The notes under the pieces are model-generated. The model worked only from the letters and a program-made list of their open reading frames with translations. It made no database searches and had not been told where the DNA came from. A program made the translations under genes and the position numbers. Below, piece by piece: positions 17,766 to 26,526 of a stretch of 64,000 bases of DNA; the stretch's first letter is position 1; every line of letters starts with the position of its first letter. This DNA comes from Butyrivibrio sp. LC3010. GTDB taxonomy: Bacteria; Bacillota; Clostridia; Lachnospirales; Lachnospiraceae. The stretch covers positions 54,417 through 118,416 of the forward strand of contig NZ_AUJU01000017.1 in assembly GCF_000424385.1 (NCBI RefSeq). The letters are read 5' to 3'.

Positions 17766-18236
17766 TCATTTCAGTTCACTTATAGGTACGCAGCATTTAT
17801 CGTTAATATCGCATACCTTTTGAACTCTTCTTCTGTATTTCTCATCCATAAGAGGGTCAGTATTAAGCCAGGTCTTTACTATCTCCATGGAAATAAGAGT
17901 GCCTATTATTTTAGCGCCAAGGCAGAGTATGTTGGAATCCGTATGCTGACGGGCAAGGGTGGCACAAAGGGGATCCTGGCATACAGCGGCATAACAGCCA
18001 TTTATCTTGTTTGCGATGAGTGCGCTGCCATATCCAACTCCATCACAGAAGATTCCTCTGTCACATTCACCCTTAGCTACTGAGAGAGCTGCAGGGTAAA
18101 CAAAATCGGAAAGATCGCAGCTTTCCTCATCATAGGTTCCGAAATCCTCAACTTCGTAGCCATTTTCTAATAGATATTTCTTGATTTCGTTCTTCATTGC
18201 AGTTCCAGCGTGATCATTTGCCATTGCTATTTTCAT
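17766..18236 (-). CDS. RpiB/LacA/LacB family sugar-phosphate isomerase
   Basis: 156 residues, normal family length. Seen: N-terminal MKIAMANDHAG with the conserved Asp-His, the ring-opening region GIFCDGVGYGSALIANK, the NKINGCYAAVCQDP stretch and HTDSNILCLGAKIIG. Family members interconvert ribose-5-phosphate and ribulose-5-phosphate, or galactose-6-phosphate and tagatose-6-phosphate; the usual CGTGIG motif is replaced by CDGVGYG, so the substrate is uncertain. GGAGGAT precedes the ATG. It is flanked on both sides by fragments of unrelated genes, which suggests repeated insertion and deletion around it. Confidence 0.85.
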   Translation of the reverse strand: MKIAMANDHAGTAMKNEIKKYLLENGYEVEDFGTYDEESCDLSDFVYPAALSVAKGECDRGIFCDGVGYGSALIANKINGCYAAVCQDPLCATLARQHTDSNILCLGAKIIGTLISMEIVKTWLNTDPLMDEKYRRRVQKVCDINDKCCVPISELK

Positions 18237-18318
18237 GGAATCATCCTCCTATACAAAGCAGAATATAAGGTTTTCTACAAACATCATAACATTTATAATT
18301 ATCTAAGGGAAAGCGTAA

Positions 18319-18485
18319 ATGCCTGAATATATTATTGCCATGGGAGAAGACCCGGATGCACGAACAGCAATCTGGTTGCACCTAAGAACTATGAGTCGGT
18401 TGGATTTGATTTGTATGACAGAAAAACGAATGATACAGAATACGCTTATACAGGGGATTATCTGTATTATGAGATAGTACTATGA
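18319..18485 (+). pseudogene. C-terminal remnant of a GNAT-type acetyltransferase
   Basis: The frame ending at 18485 reads VAPKNYESVGFDLYDRKTND and TEYAYTGDYLYYEIVL before its stop, which resembles the C-terminal strand and helix of GNAT acetyltransferases (the ..Y.S.GF.. motif). Upstream, MGEDPDARTAIW lies in a different frame and has no complete N-terminus. It is a broken gene in the 379-base gap after rpiB; I see nothing else in that gap. Confidence 0.5.
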
Positions 18486-18615
18486 CAAAAGAGAATGAGT
18501 AAAGTTTCATTATAACGATTCTTTCTATATGACATAGCGCAGATGTTCGTTATTATTCTTTTTGTAAGGCGCCGATACTAAAAAGCAAACATGATAATAC
18601 GAAAGGATGATAAAA

Positions 18616-19326
18616 ATGAACAGAGATATTTTTATAAAAAACCTGACTGTTGATAAGATTGAAATGAGTCCAAAGGGCAGATGCGCCAATGAACTTTCAG
18701 TAGAAGAGTTTGAAAAGAACTATGAACATTTTTTTGATATGATCTTTGAGATAGCTGCAGTTGACATTTCTTCCTTAGCCGGATACGGTGAATTTGACGA
18801 AGATAATAAAGCACCATTTGCTACCTTCGAAGAGTTTGTCTGGGAGACCTTTAATGAGAATCAGGAAGGTTATTGGCATAATTGGACACAGATGTTTGAG
18901 ACAACTTTCTTGAAGAAAGACTATTTTGATAGTATATATGCAAAGATCATGCAGTATGAACCCTACTGTGAAGGTCAAAGATTCCTTGCAAACAATAACA
19001 CATTTTTTGTTAACATGATCGTGGATGATGCAGGAAAAGTATACTGCGCAGATTGGGGACGTGCCGGGATAATGGACTTTTTGATGGATTTTGCTATTCT
19101 CGATCTCAACAAGCCATATCTACTGGTTCCGGAAAAGCTGTATGCATATGCCGTGAAAAAGAATATTGAGATAAAGAACTTTAGGGAACGATTTCTTTGT
19201 ATGGCGTATTTTAAAGGGCTTCATACACTCATGTGGCACTCTTCCATCGATGATATTGAGTCCTGTGAATCCATTACTAAATCCATAAATGAACTGGAAG
19301 AACGATTGAACAGACTGACTAAGTAA
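18616..19326 (+). CDS. Aminoglycoside/hygromycin phosphotransferase-like protein with altered catalytic loop
   Basis: 236 residues from the ATG at 18616, which has AAAGG ten bases upstream; an ATG at 18607 is too close to that site. The region YCEGQRFLANNNTFFVNMIV, DDAGKVYCADWGRAGIMDFL aligns by eye with the catalytic core of Hph-type phosphotransferases (VHADFGSNN ... VIDWSEA). The metal-binding Asp and Trp of ADWGRA are kept, but the HxD of the catalytic loop reads NNN. It may therefore be inactive or have another role. The next gene starts one base after its stop. Confidence 0.6.
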   Translation: MNRDIFIKNLTVDKIEMSPKGRCANELSVEEFEKNYEHFFDMIFEIAAVDISSLAGYGEFDEDNKAPFATFEEFVWETFNENQEGYWHNWTQMFETTFLKKDYFDSIYAKIMQYEPYCEGQRFLANNNTFFVNMIVDDAGKVYCADWGRAGIMDFLMDFAILDLNKPYLLVPEKLYAYAVKKNIEIKNFRERFLCMAYFKGLHTLMWHSSIDDIESCESITKSINELEERLNRLTK

Positions 19327-19327
19327 T

Positions 19328-19984
19328 ATGAAATATGAAAATGCCAAGGATATTCTCCCTGCAAGCCTTTTGGAGGAAGTGCAAAAGTATGCAGAAGGAA
19401 AAGTAATCTATATACCAAAAAACGAAAAATCAAAGGGTTGGGGAGAAGCATCCGGATATCGTAAAAAACTGAATAAGAGAAATGCTGTCATTTGCAGCAG
19501 ATATGCGGCTGGTGCCGGAATAATGGAACTGGCTGAGGAGTTTTACCTGTCTCCCGAATCAATTAAAAAGATTGTATATGGAAAGAAGATAAAGCTTCCT
19601 GAGTATTCACCATCTATATATTCTGCCGAGCAGTATTCGAATGCAGGTGTAGGCGAAGAATGGGCAAGGATATACCTGGAGAACGCAGGATTGGAAATGC
19701 CTGGTGAATCGAAGTTTTTCTTATCTGAACTTGTAAAGATTCCGCTTCGCCTTATAGAGGATGATGGCAGGGAAGGTGCTGGGGAAAAGTCGGATTGCGG
19801 TGCTGATGTACCACTGATTATCATATTTGAGAATCACAGATTCAGAAGTTTCTGTGGAGGAAGTTATCTGGCTCTTTTGAGAAAGGAAAAGAAAAATGCC
19901 CACCAGGCATTTGTTTTCATCAGAAACGAGGAATACAGTTATTACTTGAATAATTTCGGAAAGCAGTTTCAGAGAGGGAAATGA
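19328..19984 (+). CDS. CD3324-family protein with extra C-terminal domain
   Basis: 218 residues. The first 90 residues match the CD3324 family of clostridial HTH-containing proteins: ENAKDILPASLLEEVQKYAEGK-type opening, IYIPKNEKSKGWGEASGYRK, RNAVICSRYAAGAGIMELAE and FYLSPESIKKIV, which reads as a helix-turn-helix. Such proteins are normally about 90 residues; here about 125 more residues follow, containing GEEWARIYLENAGLEMPGES and a beta-rich end (RSFCGGSYLALL). It starts one base after the phosphotransferase-like gene, so the two are probably translated together. The role is unknown. Confidence 0.65.
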   Translation: MKYENAKDILPASLLEEVQKYAEGKVIYIPKNEKSKGWGEASGYRKKLNKRNAVICSRYAAGAGIMELAEEFYLSPESIKKIVYGKKIKLPEYSPSIYSAEQYSNAGVGEEWARIYLENAGLEMPGESKFFLSELVKIPLRLIEDDGREGAGEKSDCGADVPLIIIFENHRFRSFCGGSYLALLRKEKKNAHQAFVFIRNEEYSYYLNNFGKQFQRGK

Positions 19985-20129
19985 ACTTATAACAAAAAGC
20001 TACCGGTATGAGCACATGAAGACATAATAGTGCGTTGAAGAGTATTAAGCATTGATGTAGATTTTGTGATATACTTTATATTGTCACATCGAAAACGTAA
20101 TTTCATATTATTAGATGAGGGAAATAACA

Positions 20130-22496
20130 ATGAGAAAAAGGACAATATCAATGATTTTGGCCCTGACTATTGTTCTATCAGGGTGTTCATCTGCAAATAG
20201 TGCTAATACTGCTTCGAATGATACTTCTACTGAAAATACGGGAAAAGCTGAAGAAACTGATGCTACGGGAACGGAAAAGACATCTGATGAGTCTGATGAA
20301 ACAGTAGAAGACGACCAGAAGAATGATACTTCCGTAGATAGTGAGGCTGAGGTACAGGATGAAGATACCGAAGATGGTTCAGAAAATGAGGATGCTGAAT
20401 CAGATTCTTCTGAAGGCATTAAAGTGAATAATGTTTACCTGCTTGGAGATAAAGAAGAAATATATTATGACGAAAATCTTGTTCCTTCCGTGCCTGCTTA
20501 TAAAGTGGCGGATGATTTTTCTAATGTAGAATACGATGAAAGATTTGACTATATTTTCAATCCTGAAAATGCCAGTGAGTATAATGATCCCGGAAAGCTT
20601 AGGGACATGCTTATTAAAAACTCATTTGCGGTTACAGATTCGGATTACGATGAATTCTTCGATATTTATGAAGCAAACAGATACAATATGTTTCCGAGCT
20701 TCATAACTGTAGATTCATTAATGCATACATACCACTTATATTTTTCATATTTGATGAAAAAGACAGAGTCTAACTATCTTTCGGATAAGCTAAAAGCTCT
20801 CAGTGAGTCTATGCTTAATATAACAAAGGAGCAATATGAAGAATTAAAGGGAACAGCTTATGAGAAATCAGCTCTGGCTAACCTTGAATTTTTCTATATT
20901 GGTAATCTGTTATTGGATGATTCCGTAAAAGCGCCAATAGATGACAAAGCCTTCAGCAAAGTTGTAAAAGCTGAATATGACAAGATAATGGCTGCTGAAG
21001 GAATAGATGAATGTGCAGTATCAGGTGATAAGGAAGACTATAGCCAGTATAAGCCCAGGGGATATTATGAAGGCGATGAGAAAATGGAAAAGTACTTCCG
21101 CACCATGATGTGGTATGGAAGGATTCCTTTTGCATTTGAGGATGAGGACAAACTTAGAAGTGCAATTCTTATCACAAAAGCTGTTTCAGAGAATCCGGAT
21201 GACTGGATGAGTATATATAATATTACAAGCTTTTTCGCAGGAACTTCGGATGATCCGGGATATACATGTCTTTCAGAGATACTCGATAATAGTTATGGCA
21301 AGATTCCTGAGATTTCTGAAATAGCAGAAAATGAAGAAGCTTTTGGTAAGGTTGCTGACGCAGTTAAGAAGCTGGATCCTCCTAAAATCAATTCCATACC
21401 GGTTATGGAAACCGAGGAGAATGTAATTCCTTCCTTCAGATTTATGGGACAAAGATTTACTATTGATGCTGCTATAATGCAGAGACTTATTTATCGTTCT
21501 GTCGAGGAAAACAGTAAAGACGAGAAGAGATATCTTCCTGATGCACTGGATACAGCTGCTGTCCTTGGATCAGAAGAAGCATTTAAAATACTTGATGAGC
21601 AGGGAGCAACCGATTTTAAAAATTATACAGATAATGTAACTACTCTTAAGAGCTATTTTGCAGGAGATGATCCTGAGCTTTGGAATGTGAGCCTTTATTC
21701 CGGGTGGTTAAACACATTAAGACCGCTTCTTGAAAAGAAGACGGAAGGTTATCCTTCATATATGCTTTCTGATGATTGGGCAAAGAAAGATCTGGAAACC
21801 TTTGCAGGTTCTTATACTGAACTTAAACACGACACCATTTTGTATGCAAAACAAGTTCTTGCAGAAATGGGTGGTGGAGAAGATGATGAGATTCCTGATG
21901 ATAGAGGTTATGTAGATCCCGAACCAAAGGTATACAGCAGATTTGCATTCCTTTCCACAAAGACAAAAGAAGGACTGGATTCCTTTGGAATGATTGATGA
22001 TAATGCAAAAAAGGATCTGGATCTTTTGTCAGAGATAGCACTGCGACTTCTTGCAATATCGGAAAAGGAGCTTAAGAACGAGGAGCTTACTGAAGAGGAT
22101 TATGATTTCATAAGGGAGTACGGTGGAAATCTCGAGCATTTCTGGATTGAGGCTAATAAAGAGAATGTAGATGAGGATCTTATTTACAGTTATCAGGCTC
22201 CGTGTCCGGTGGTTGCAGATATTGCAACTGATCCAAATGGAGAGGTTCTTGAGGTAGGAACAGGAACAGCAAATACAATTTATGTAGTATTTCCGATTGA
22301 TAATGGAAAACTTCATGTAGGAAAAGGAAGTGTTTACAGCTTCTATCAGTTTACAGTTCCGATTTCTAACCGTATGACTGATTCAGAGTGGCGTGAAGCG
22401 CTGTCAAACGGACACTTTGATGATGACTGGAACTGGGTTGAAAATGAGGATTCACCGGAAAAACCTGATTGGACAAAGGGATATCTCATAAAGTAA
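20130..22496 (+). CDS. DUF3160 lipoprotein
   Basis: 788 residues from the ATG at 20130, with GAGGGA nine bases ahead; an ATG at 20115 lies before that site. A lipoprotein signal with lipobox LSGC places it on the outer surface. A 100-residue acidic Ser/Thr/Glu/Asp linker follows, then the DUF3160 domain (about 130-780), recognisable by NRYNMFPSFITVDSLMHTYHLYFSYLM and by RFMGQRFTIDA and SYTELKHDTILYAKQ. Function of DUF3160 is not established. The CapA-like gene starts six bases after the stop, so the two surface proteins likely act together. Confidence 0.85.
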   Translation: MRKRTISMILALTIVLSGCSSANSANTASNDTSTENTGKAEETDATGTEKTSDESDETVEDDQKNDTSVDSEAEVQDEDTEDGSENEDAESDSSEGIKVNNVYLLGDKEEIYYDENLVPSVPAYKVADDFSNVEYDERFDYIFNPENASEYNDPGKLRDMLIKNSFAVTDSDYDEFFDIYEANRYNMFPSFITVDSLMHTYHLYFSYLMKKTESNYLSDKLKALSESMLNITKEQYEELKGTAYEKSALANLEFFYIGNLLLDDSVKAPIDDKAFSKVVKAEYDKIMAAEGIDECAVSGDKEDYSQYKPRGYYEGDEKMEKYFRTMMWYGRIPFAFEDEDKLRSAILITKAVSENPDDWMSIYNITSFFAGTSDDPGYTCLSEILDNSYGKIPEISEIAENEEAFGKVADAVKKLDPPKINSIPVMETEENVIPSFRFMGQRFTIDAAIMQRLIYRSVEENSKDEKRYLPDALDTAAVLGSEEAFKILDEQGATDFKNYTDNVTTLKSYFAGDDPELWNVSLYSGWLNTLRPLLEKKTEGYPSYMLSDDWAKKDLETFAGSYTELKHDTILYAKQVLAEMGGGEDDEIPDDRGYVDPEPKVYSRFAFLSTKTKEGLDSFGMIDDNAKKDLDLLSEIALRLLAISEKELKNEELTEEDYDFIREYGGNLEHFWIEANKENVDEDLIYSYQAPCPVVADIATDPNGEVLEVGTGTANTIYVVFPIDNGKLHVGKGSVYSFYQFTVPISNRMTDSEWREALSNGHFDDDWNWVENEDSPEKPDWTKGYLIK

Positions 22497-22502
22497 AAAT
22501 AT

Positions 22503-23936
22503 ATGAGTAAGAAAAGGTTATGGCTGCTGCTATTATTGGCGGCAGCCTTTTTTATTACAATTTCATATAGGCAGGGACTTAGCGTAAGGGCAGCAGAGCT
22601 GCAATCACTTCCCGAATGGATCATGTGGAACGAAAAGACAGTGGCCGTGACAGATCAGATTAAGCTTAGTCTCTCCGAAAAAAGTGCAACAATATACAAT
22701 AGTTCCGGAAAAGAAATATGGAAGAGTGGTAAAGAGATTTTTGTTCAGGATGCTTTTATTACTGATCTGGATAGAGATAATGATGAAGAGCTGATACTTC
22801 TTTTGTGGAAAATTGGCAGGTATGGTAAAGCTATGCCATTCTGGGTTACCGATGATGAAGACAGCTTTTCTCAGCACATATTCATCTATGATATTGAAGA
22901 GGAAAATGTCAGACAAAAATGGTGTGCCTCTGATATAGGGATGTTTGTGCGACGAATGAAGCTCATGGAGAAAAACAATGCCATTATTTTGACGGAAGAT
23001 TTAGATGATAATTGTTCACTTTGGACCTGGAAAGGTTTTGGGCTAAAAAACATTGATAATGGGGTAAAATTTATTGCTTTTGGGGATAACATAATTCATA
23101 AAACAATTTATGAGCATGCCTTTAATTATGAAGCTGGAAGCTTTGATTTTTTATATAAGCCGTTTTTAAAGGAAATTAATTCTGCAGATATTGCTTCGAT
23201 ACAGGCAGAGACAATACTTGTTGATAAAAAGGCAGCAGTTTCCGGATATCCGTTTTTCGGATCACCGCTTGAGGTTGGCGAAGCAATAAAGAAAGCAGGC
23301 TTTGATATAGCTGTTTGCGGAAACAATCATGCGCTTGATAAAGGAATATACGGAATAGATGTTACAACTGATTTTTATAATGATAACGATATTGCGGTTT
23401 TGGGAATTCAAAATAGTAAAGATAAAGAATACAGACCTTATGATGTTTTCAGCAAAAATGGCATAAAACTTGCGCTTTTTAGCTACACGTATGGAACAGG
23501 AGAAATGGATGCATCGGAAAGATATCCTTACACTGTGCACTATTTTCCAAAGACTGAAGAAGAAAAGAAGCGCCTTATGGAAGATATCAAGAAGGCCAGG
23601 AATGAAGCGGATTTTGTTGTGGTCTATGCCCATTGGGGAGATGAATATAAAACAGAGATAAGTGATTATCAAAAGGAGATGACAGAACTGCTTGCAAATG
23701 CTGGGGCAGACGTAGTTATAGGAACTCATCCACATGTATTGCAGAAATATGAATTGCTTAAACGACCTGATGGAGGAGACATGCTGGTATATTATTCCCT
23801 CGGAAACTTCAGGGCTGATCAGAAAATGTCTGATGAGACAAAGGTAGGAGGGGAGGCTTTATTTACCATAAAGTATACCTATGACGGAATAAAAATAACA
23901 GATTATAGTCTGAAAAAAATCGATGCTACCTATTAG
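22503..23936 (+). CDS. CapA/PgsA-type metallophosphoesterase with N-terminal extra domain
   Basis: 477 residues. A hydrophobic N-terminal segment (4-20) acts as signal or anchor. Residues about 35-175 form a beta-rich region with DLDRDNDEELILL, reminiscent of FG-GAP/VCBS calcium-type repeats. Residues about 178-470 are a CapA-type phosphoesterase-like domain: FGDNII, CGNNHALDKG, VVYAHWGDEY, VVIGTHPHVLQ and YYSLGNF carry the metal ligands. Family members are linked to poly-gamma-glutamate or capsule, but most solo copies have unknown substrates. It is coupled to the DUF3160 gene. Confidence 0.85.
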   Translation: MSKKRLWLLLLLAAAFFITISYRQGLSVRAAELQSLPEWIMWNEKTVAVTDQIKLSLSEKSATIYNSSGKEIWKSGKEIFVQDAFITDLDRDNDEELILLLWKIGRYGKAMPFWVTDDEDSFSQHIFIYDIEEENVRQKWCASDIGMFVRRMKLMEKNNAIILTEDLDDNCSLWTWKGFGLKNIDNGVKFIAFGDNIIHKTIYEHAFNYEAGSFDFLYKPFLKEINSADIASIQAETILVDKKAAVSGYPFFGSPLEVGEAIKKAGFDIAVCGNNHALDKGIYGIDVTTDFYNDNDIAVLGIQNSKDKEYRPYDVFSKNGIKLALFSYTYGTGEMDASERYPYTVHYFPKTEEEKKRLMEDIKKARNEADFVVVYAHWGDEYKTEISDYQKEMTELLANAGADVVIGTHPHVLQKYELLKRPDGGDMLVYYSLGNFRADQKMSDETKVGGEALFTIKYTYDGIKITDYSLKKIDATY

Positions 23937-23943
23937 TAGTGCG

Positions 23944-23980
23944 ATCCAGCGTGCTTTATTCAAGCCGCTGGATTCTTTTT
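23944..23980 (+). terminator. Terminator after the CapA-like gene
   Basis: ATCCAGC (23944-23950) pairs with GCTGGAT (23967-23973), followed by TCTTTTTA. It overlaps the last codons of the convergent potassium-uptake gene. Confidence 0.75.
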
Positions 23981-24609
23981 ATGTCATTCTTCTCGACAAT
24001 TATCATGAGTAAGTTTTCTTCTTTTAGTTTTTGTGAAGGATTGACGTAGCCCCAGTATCCGCCTTTGTTTTTTATAGCGGCCACATTCATGTTGTACTTT
24101 CTTCGGAGGTCAAGTTCAATGAGGTTTTTGCCGATCCAGTTCTTTTTTGGCTGCAATTCTATCATGCAGAGATTTTCATCAAGCTCGAAATAGTCCTGAA
24201 TAAATTGTGATGCAAGAATCATGGCAGAACGTATACCGCCTTCCTTTTCAGGGAAAATAATCTTATCTGCACCTAATCTTGTGAGGAGATTTATCATTCG
24301 TGGGGATGAGGCCTTGGCTATGACAACCGGGACCCCTTTCTCTTTGGCAATCGTAACACACATGATACTGGCGGCAATATTACTGCTCATACAGGTTATC
24401 ACCACATCAAGATTCTGTAGACCAAGAGCTAAGATTTCATCTTCATTTTCAAGGTCAGCACATACCGCAGATGTGACTTTTGAAGCCATATCACGCACAG
24501 TTTTTTCGTCATGATCTGCAATAAGTACATCCTGACCGAGATCATATAATGTTTCTGCCAGACTGGCGCCGTATTTTCCTAATCCCAAAACACCTATAGA
24601 TTTTTTCAT
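23956..24609 (-). CDS. ktrA: Potassium uptake regulatory subunit, TrkA/KtrA family
   Basis: 217 residues, the length of KtrA. The N-terminal RCK/TrkA-N domain begins with the nucleotide-binding motif GVLGLGKYGASLAE and contains ADHDEKTV and VITCMSSN. The TrkA-C domain lies at about residues 130-217. The protein forms a cytoplasmic ring that gates the membrane subunit encoded 12 bases upstream and binds NAD(H) or ATP/ADP; a C-terminal site may bind cyclic di-AMP (family knowledge). Confidence 0.93.
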   Translation of the reverse strand: MKKSIGVLGLGKYGASLAETLYDLGQDVLIADHDEKTVRDMASKVTSAVCADLENEDEILALGLQNLDVVITCMSSNIAASIMCVTIAKEKGVPVVIAKASSPRMINLLTRLGADKIIFPEKEGGIRSAMILASQFIQDYFELDENLCMIELQPKKNWIGKNLIELDLRRKYNMNVAAIKNKGGYWGYVNPSQKLKEENLLMIIVEKNDIKRIQRLE

Positions 24610-24621
24610 TTTATTCCTTCC

Positions 24622-26004
24622 TTATCCAACATAAAATGTGCCTTCAGCATGATTTATTTTATTCTTATCATATTTTTTACGAGATAACAGAGCAACTAAC
24701 GAAACGGGTCCTATTCTTCCAAGATACATGGCAAGAATAACAGTTAATCTGCCACCGATATTAAGTGAGGAAGTCATCCCTCTTGTAAGCCCGACAGTAC
24801 CGCATGCACTAATAATTTCAAAAAGTATATCTTCCAGAGGGGCAGGGTTTACTATTGAAAGCAAAAGTGAAAGGGTGAAAATGGCCACAGCTCCAATAAA
24901 TGCTACAGCAGAAGCTTTTCTCATTGATTCACTGGTAACTCTGCGTTTGAAAACAACATCTTCTTCAAGATGTGCAACGTATGACTTTACATTCATAATA
25001 AGTAAGAATATTGTTACAGTTTTGATACCGCCGGCGGTTCCTATTGGAGATCCACCAATGAACATTAATACGTATGCTATTAGACAGGATGATATGGTGA
25101 GTTTTTCCTGAGAAAACGTAGCAAAACCGGCAGTTCTCAGGGTTATGGATTCAAACAGGGAATTTGCCAGTTTGGCACCAAATCCCAGCTCTCCTATAGT
25201 ATAGGGATTATTGTATTCTGTTAACAAAAACAGTAACATTCCGCTGATAATCAGAATCCCTGTAAAAGTAATAACGAGTTTGCTGTGTTCTGAGAGCCTT
25301 GTAATAATTGTGAATGGAGAAAATCTCCTGGATAACCCCTGCTTAAATGTATGTAAAATATCGAACCAGACAACAAATCCTATACCACCCATAACGATCA
25401 GAATCATTGTAACACTCATAACAATGGGATTGCTTCTATAATCGATTAAACTGTTTGGGCCTATGATATCCATTCCGGCATTGCAGAAAGCAGATATTGC
25501 ATTAAAAACAGAAATCCATAGGCCTCGCCTTACGCCAAATTCCGGGATAAATACAAAGGAATAAAATATTGCACCTATTCCTTCCATAATAAATGTTCCT
25601 TTTAGAACTCTGATAAGGAAAAGAAGGAGCTTTGAATTCGAATTTAAGTTAAAGGAATCCTGAAGAAGAAGCCTGTCTCCGAGAGTGAATTTTCTATGAG
25701 TAATCACCATAAGCATTGATGCAATGGTAATCATTCCAAGTCCGCCTATCTGAATAAGGATAAGGATTATAAGTTGACCGAAAAGACTCCAATGAGCATA
25801 GGTGTCAACTACAACAAGACCTGTGACGCAAACTGATGTTGTAGCAGTAAATAATGCAGTAACAAAACCTGTATGATTCCCATTGGAAGATGAAAATGGC
25901 AGCATCAGCAGAATGGTACCCATGAGAATGGTTATGAAGAAACTTGCAGGTATAATCTGTACAGGTGTCGGTTTGAATTTTTTTAGGTTGAATAATTCCG
26001 TCAT
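24622..26004 (-). CDS. ktrB: Potassium transporter membrane subunit, TrkH/KtrB family
   Basis: 460 residues with the eight-helix plus four pore-loop pattern of TrkH/KtrB. Pore-loop signatures with the selectivity glycine are visible: TTSVCVTGLVV, SAFCNAGMDI, TLRTAGFAT and SACGTVGLTRG. It carries K+ (Na+-dependent in KtrB) and works with the KtrA-type protein following it in the same operon. A TATAAT lies about 65 bases upstream (minus strand) but without a convincing -35 box. Confidence 0.93.
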   Translation of the reverse strand: MTELFNLKKFKPTPVQIIPASFFITILMGTILLMLPFSSSNGNHTGFVTALFTATTSVCVTGLVVVDTYAHWSLFGQLIILILIQIGGLGMITIASMLMVITHRKFTLGDRLLLQDSFNLNSNSKLLLFLIRVLKGTFIMEGIGAIFYSFVFIPEFGVRRGLWISVFNAISAFCNAGMDIIGPNSLIDYRSNPIVMSVTMILIVMGGIGFVVWFDILHTFKQGLSRRFSPFTIITRLSEHSKLVITFTGILIISGMLLFLLTEYNNPYTIGELGFGAKLANSLFESITLRTAGFATFSQEKLTISSCLIAYVLMFIGGSPIGTAGGIKTVTIFLLIMNVKSYVAHLEEDVVFKRRVTSESMRKASAVAFIGAVAIFTLSLLLSIVNPAPLEDILFEIISACGTVGLTRGMTSSLNIGGRLTVILAMYLGRIGPVSLVALLSRKKYDKNKINHAEGTFYVG

Positions 26005-26132
26005 CTATTTATTATCCTTAGAGGTTAAAGTATTTTTGTCTGATAATTTGTTTCCTTGAATGCCAATTATAGCAGATAAAATCACTACATAACATTATAG
26101 ATTTTTGAATTTCCGAAGAAATAGTGTAGCCA

Positions 26133-26348
26133 GGTTACTGTTTAAACAGCTCTGTGTAAGTGCTATGCAGAGCGTGCCTATTGAATTATATAAACGAAAT
26201 CATGGTTACTGTTCAGACAGCTATGCGCACTTGCTGCGCTGAGCGTGAGAATGTTCTACGTCTTGAATATAGGATTTGCCCCTTTGCCGAAGGCAACTGG
26301 AATGGGCAAATCCAGTTGCTGTGAGCACCGTAAGGTGTGAACAGTAAC
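26133..26348. repeat. Composite repeat: two direct copies plus nested inverted repeats
   Basis: In the 522-base gap between ktrB and the NHL gene, GGTTACTGTT...ACAGCT...AGCGTG occurs twice (26133-26176 and 26204-26247). The second copy starts an inverted pair: GTTACTGTTCA (26205-26215) with TGAACAGTAAC (26338-26348). Inside it GGATTTGCCC (26272-26281) pairs with GGGCAAATCC (26304-26313), and TTGCC with GGCAA around GAA. No ORF fits. It looks like a partly duplicated, non-autonomous palindromic element. The rest of the gap shows nothing clear. Confidence 0.6.
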
Positions 26349-26526
26349 AAATCATGTGTTTGTGCCGATATATATAGAAGTATTCAAGCATACTATCAAT
26401 AATGTATAATGTAATTGATAATTTGTTAATTGTTATGAATTTTTCGGGATAGTAAAACATAGATGTAATTCGATATATATCAGGTAAGCTGTAGTTTTGT
26501 GGATGGTGTGAAGATAAGGGGGAAGA

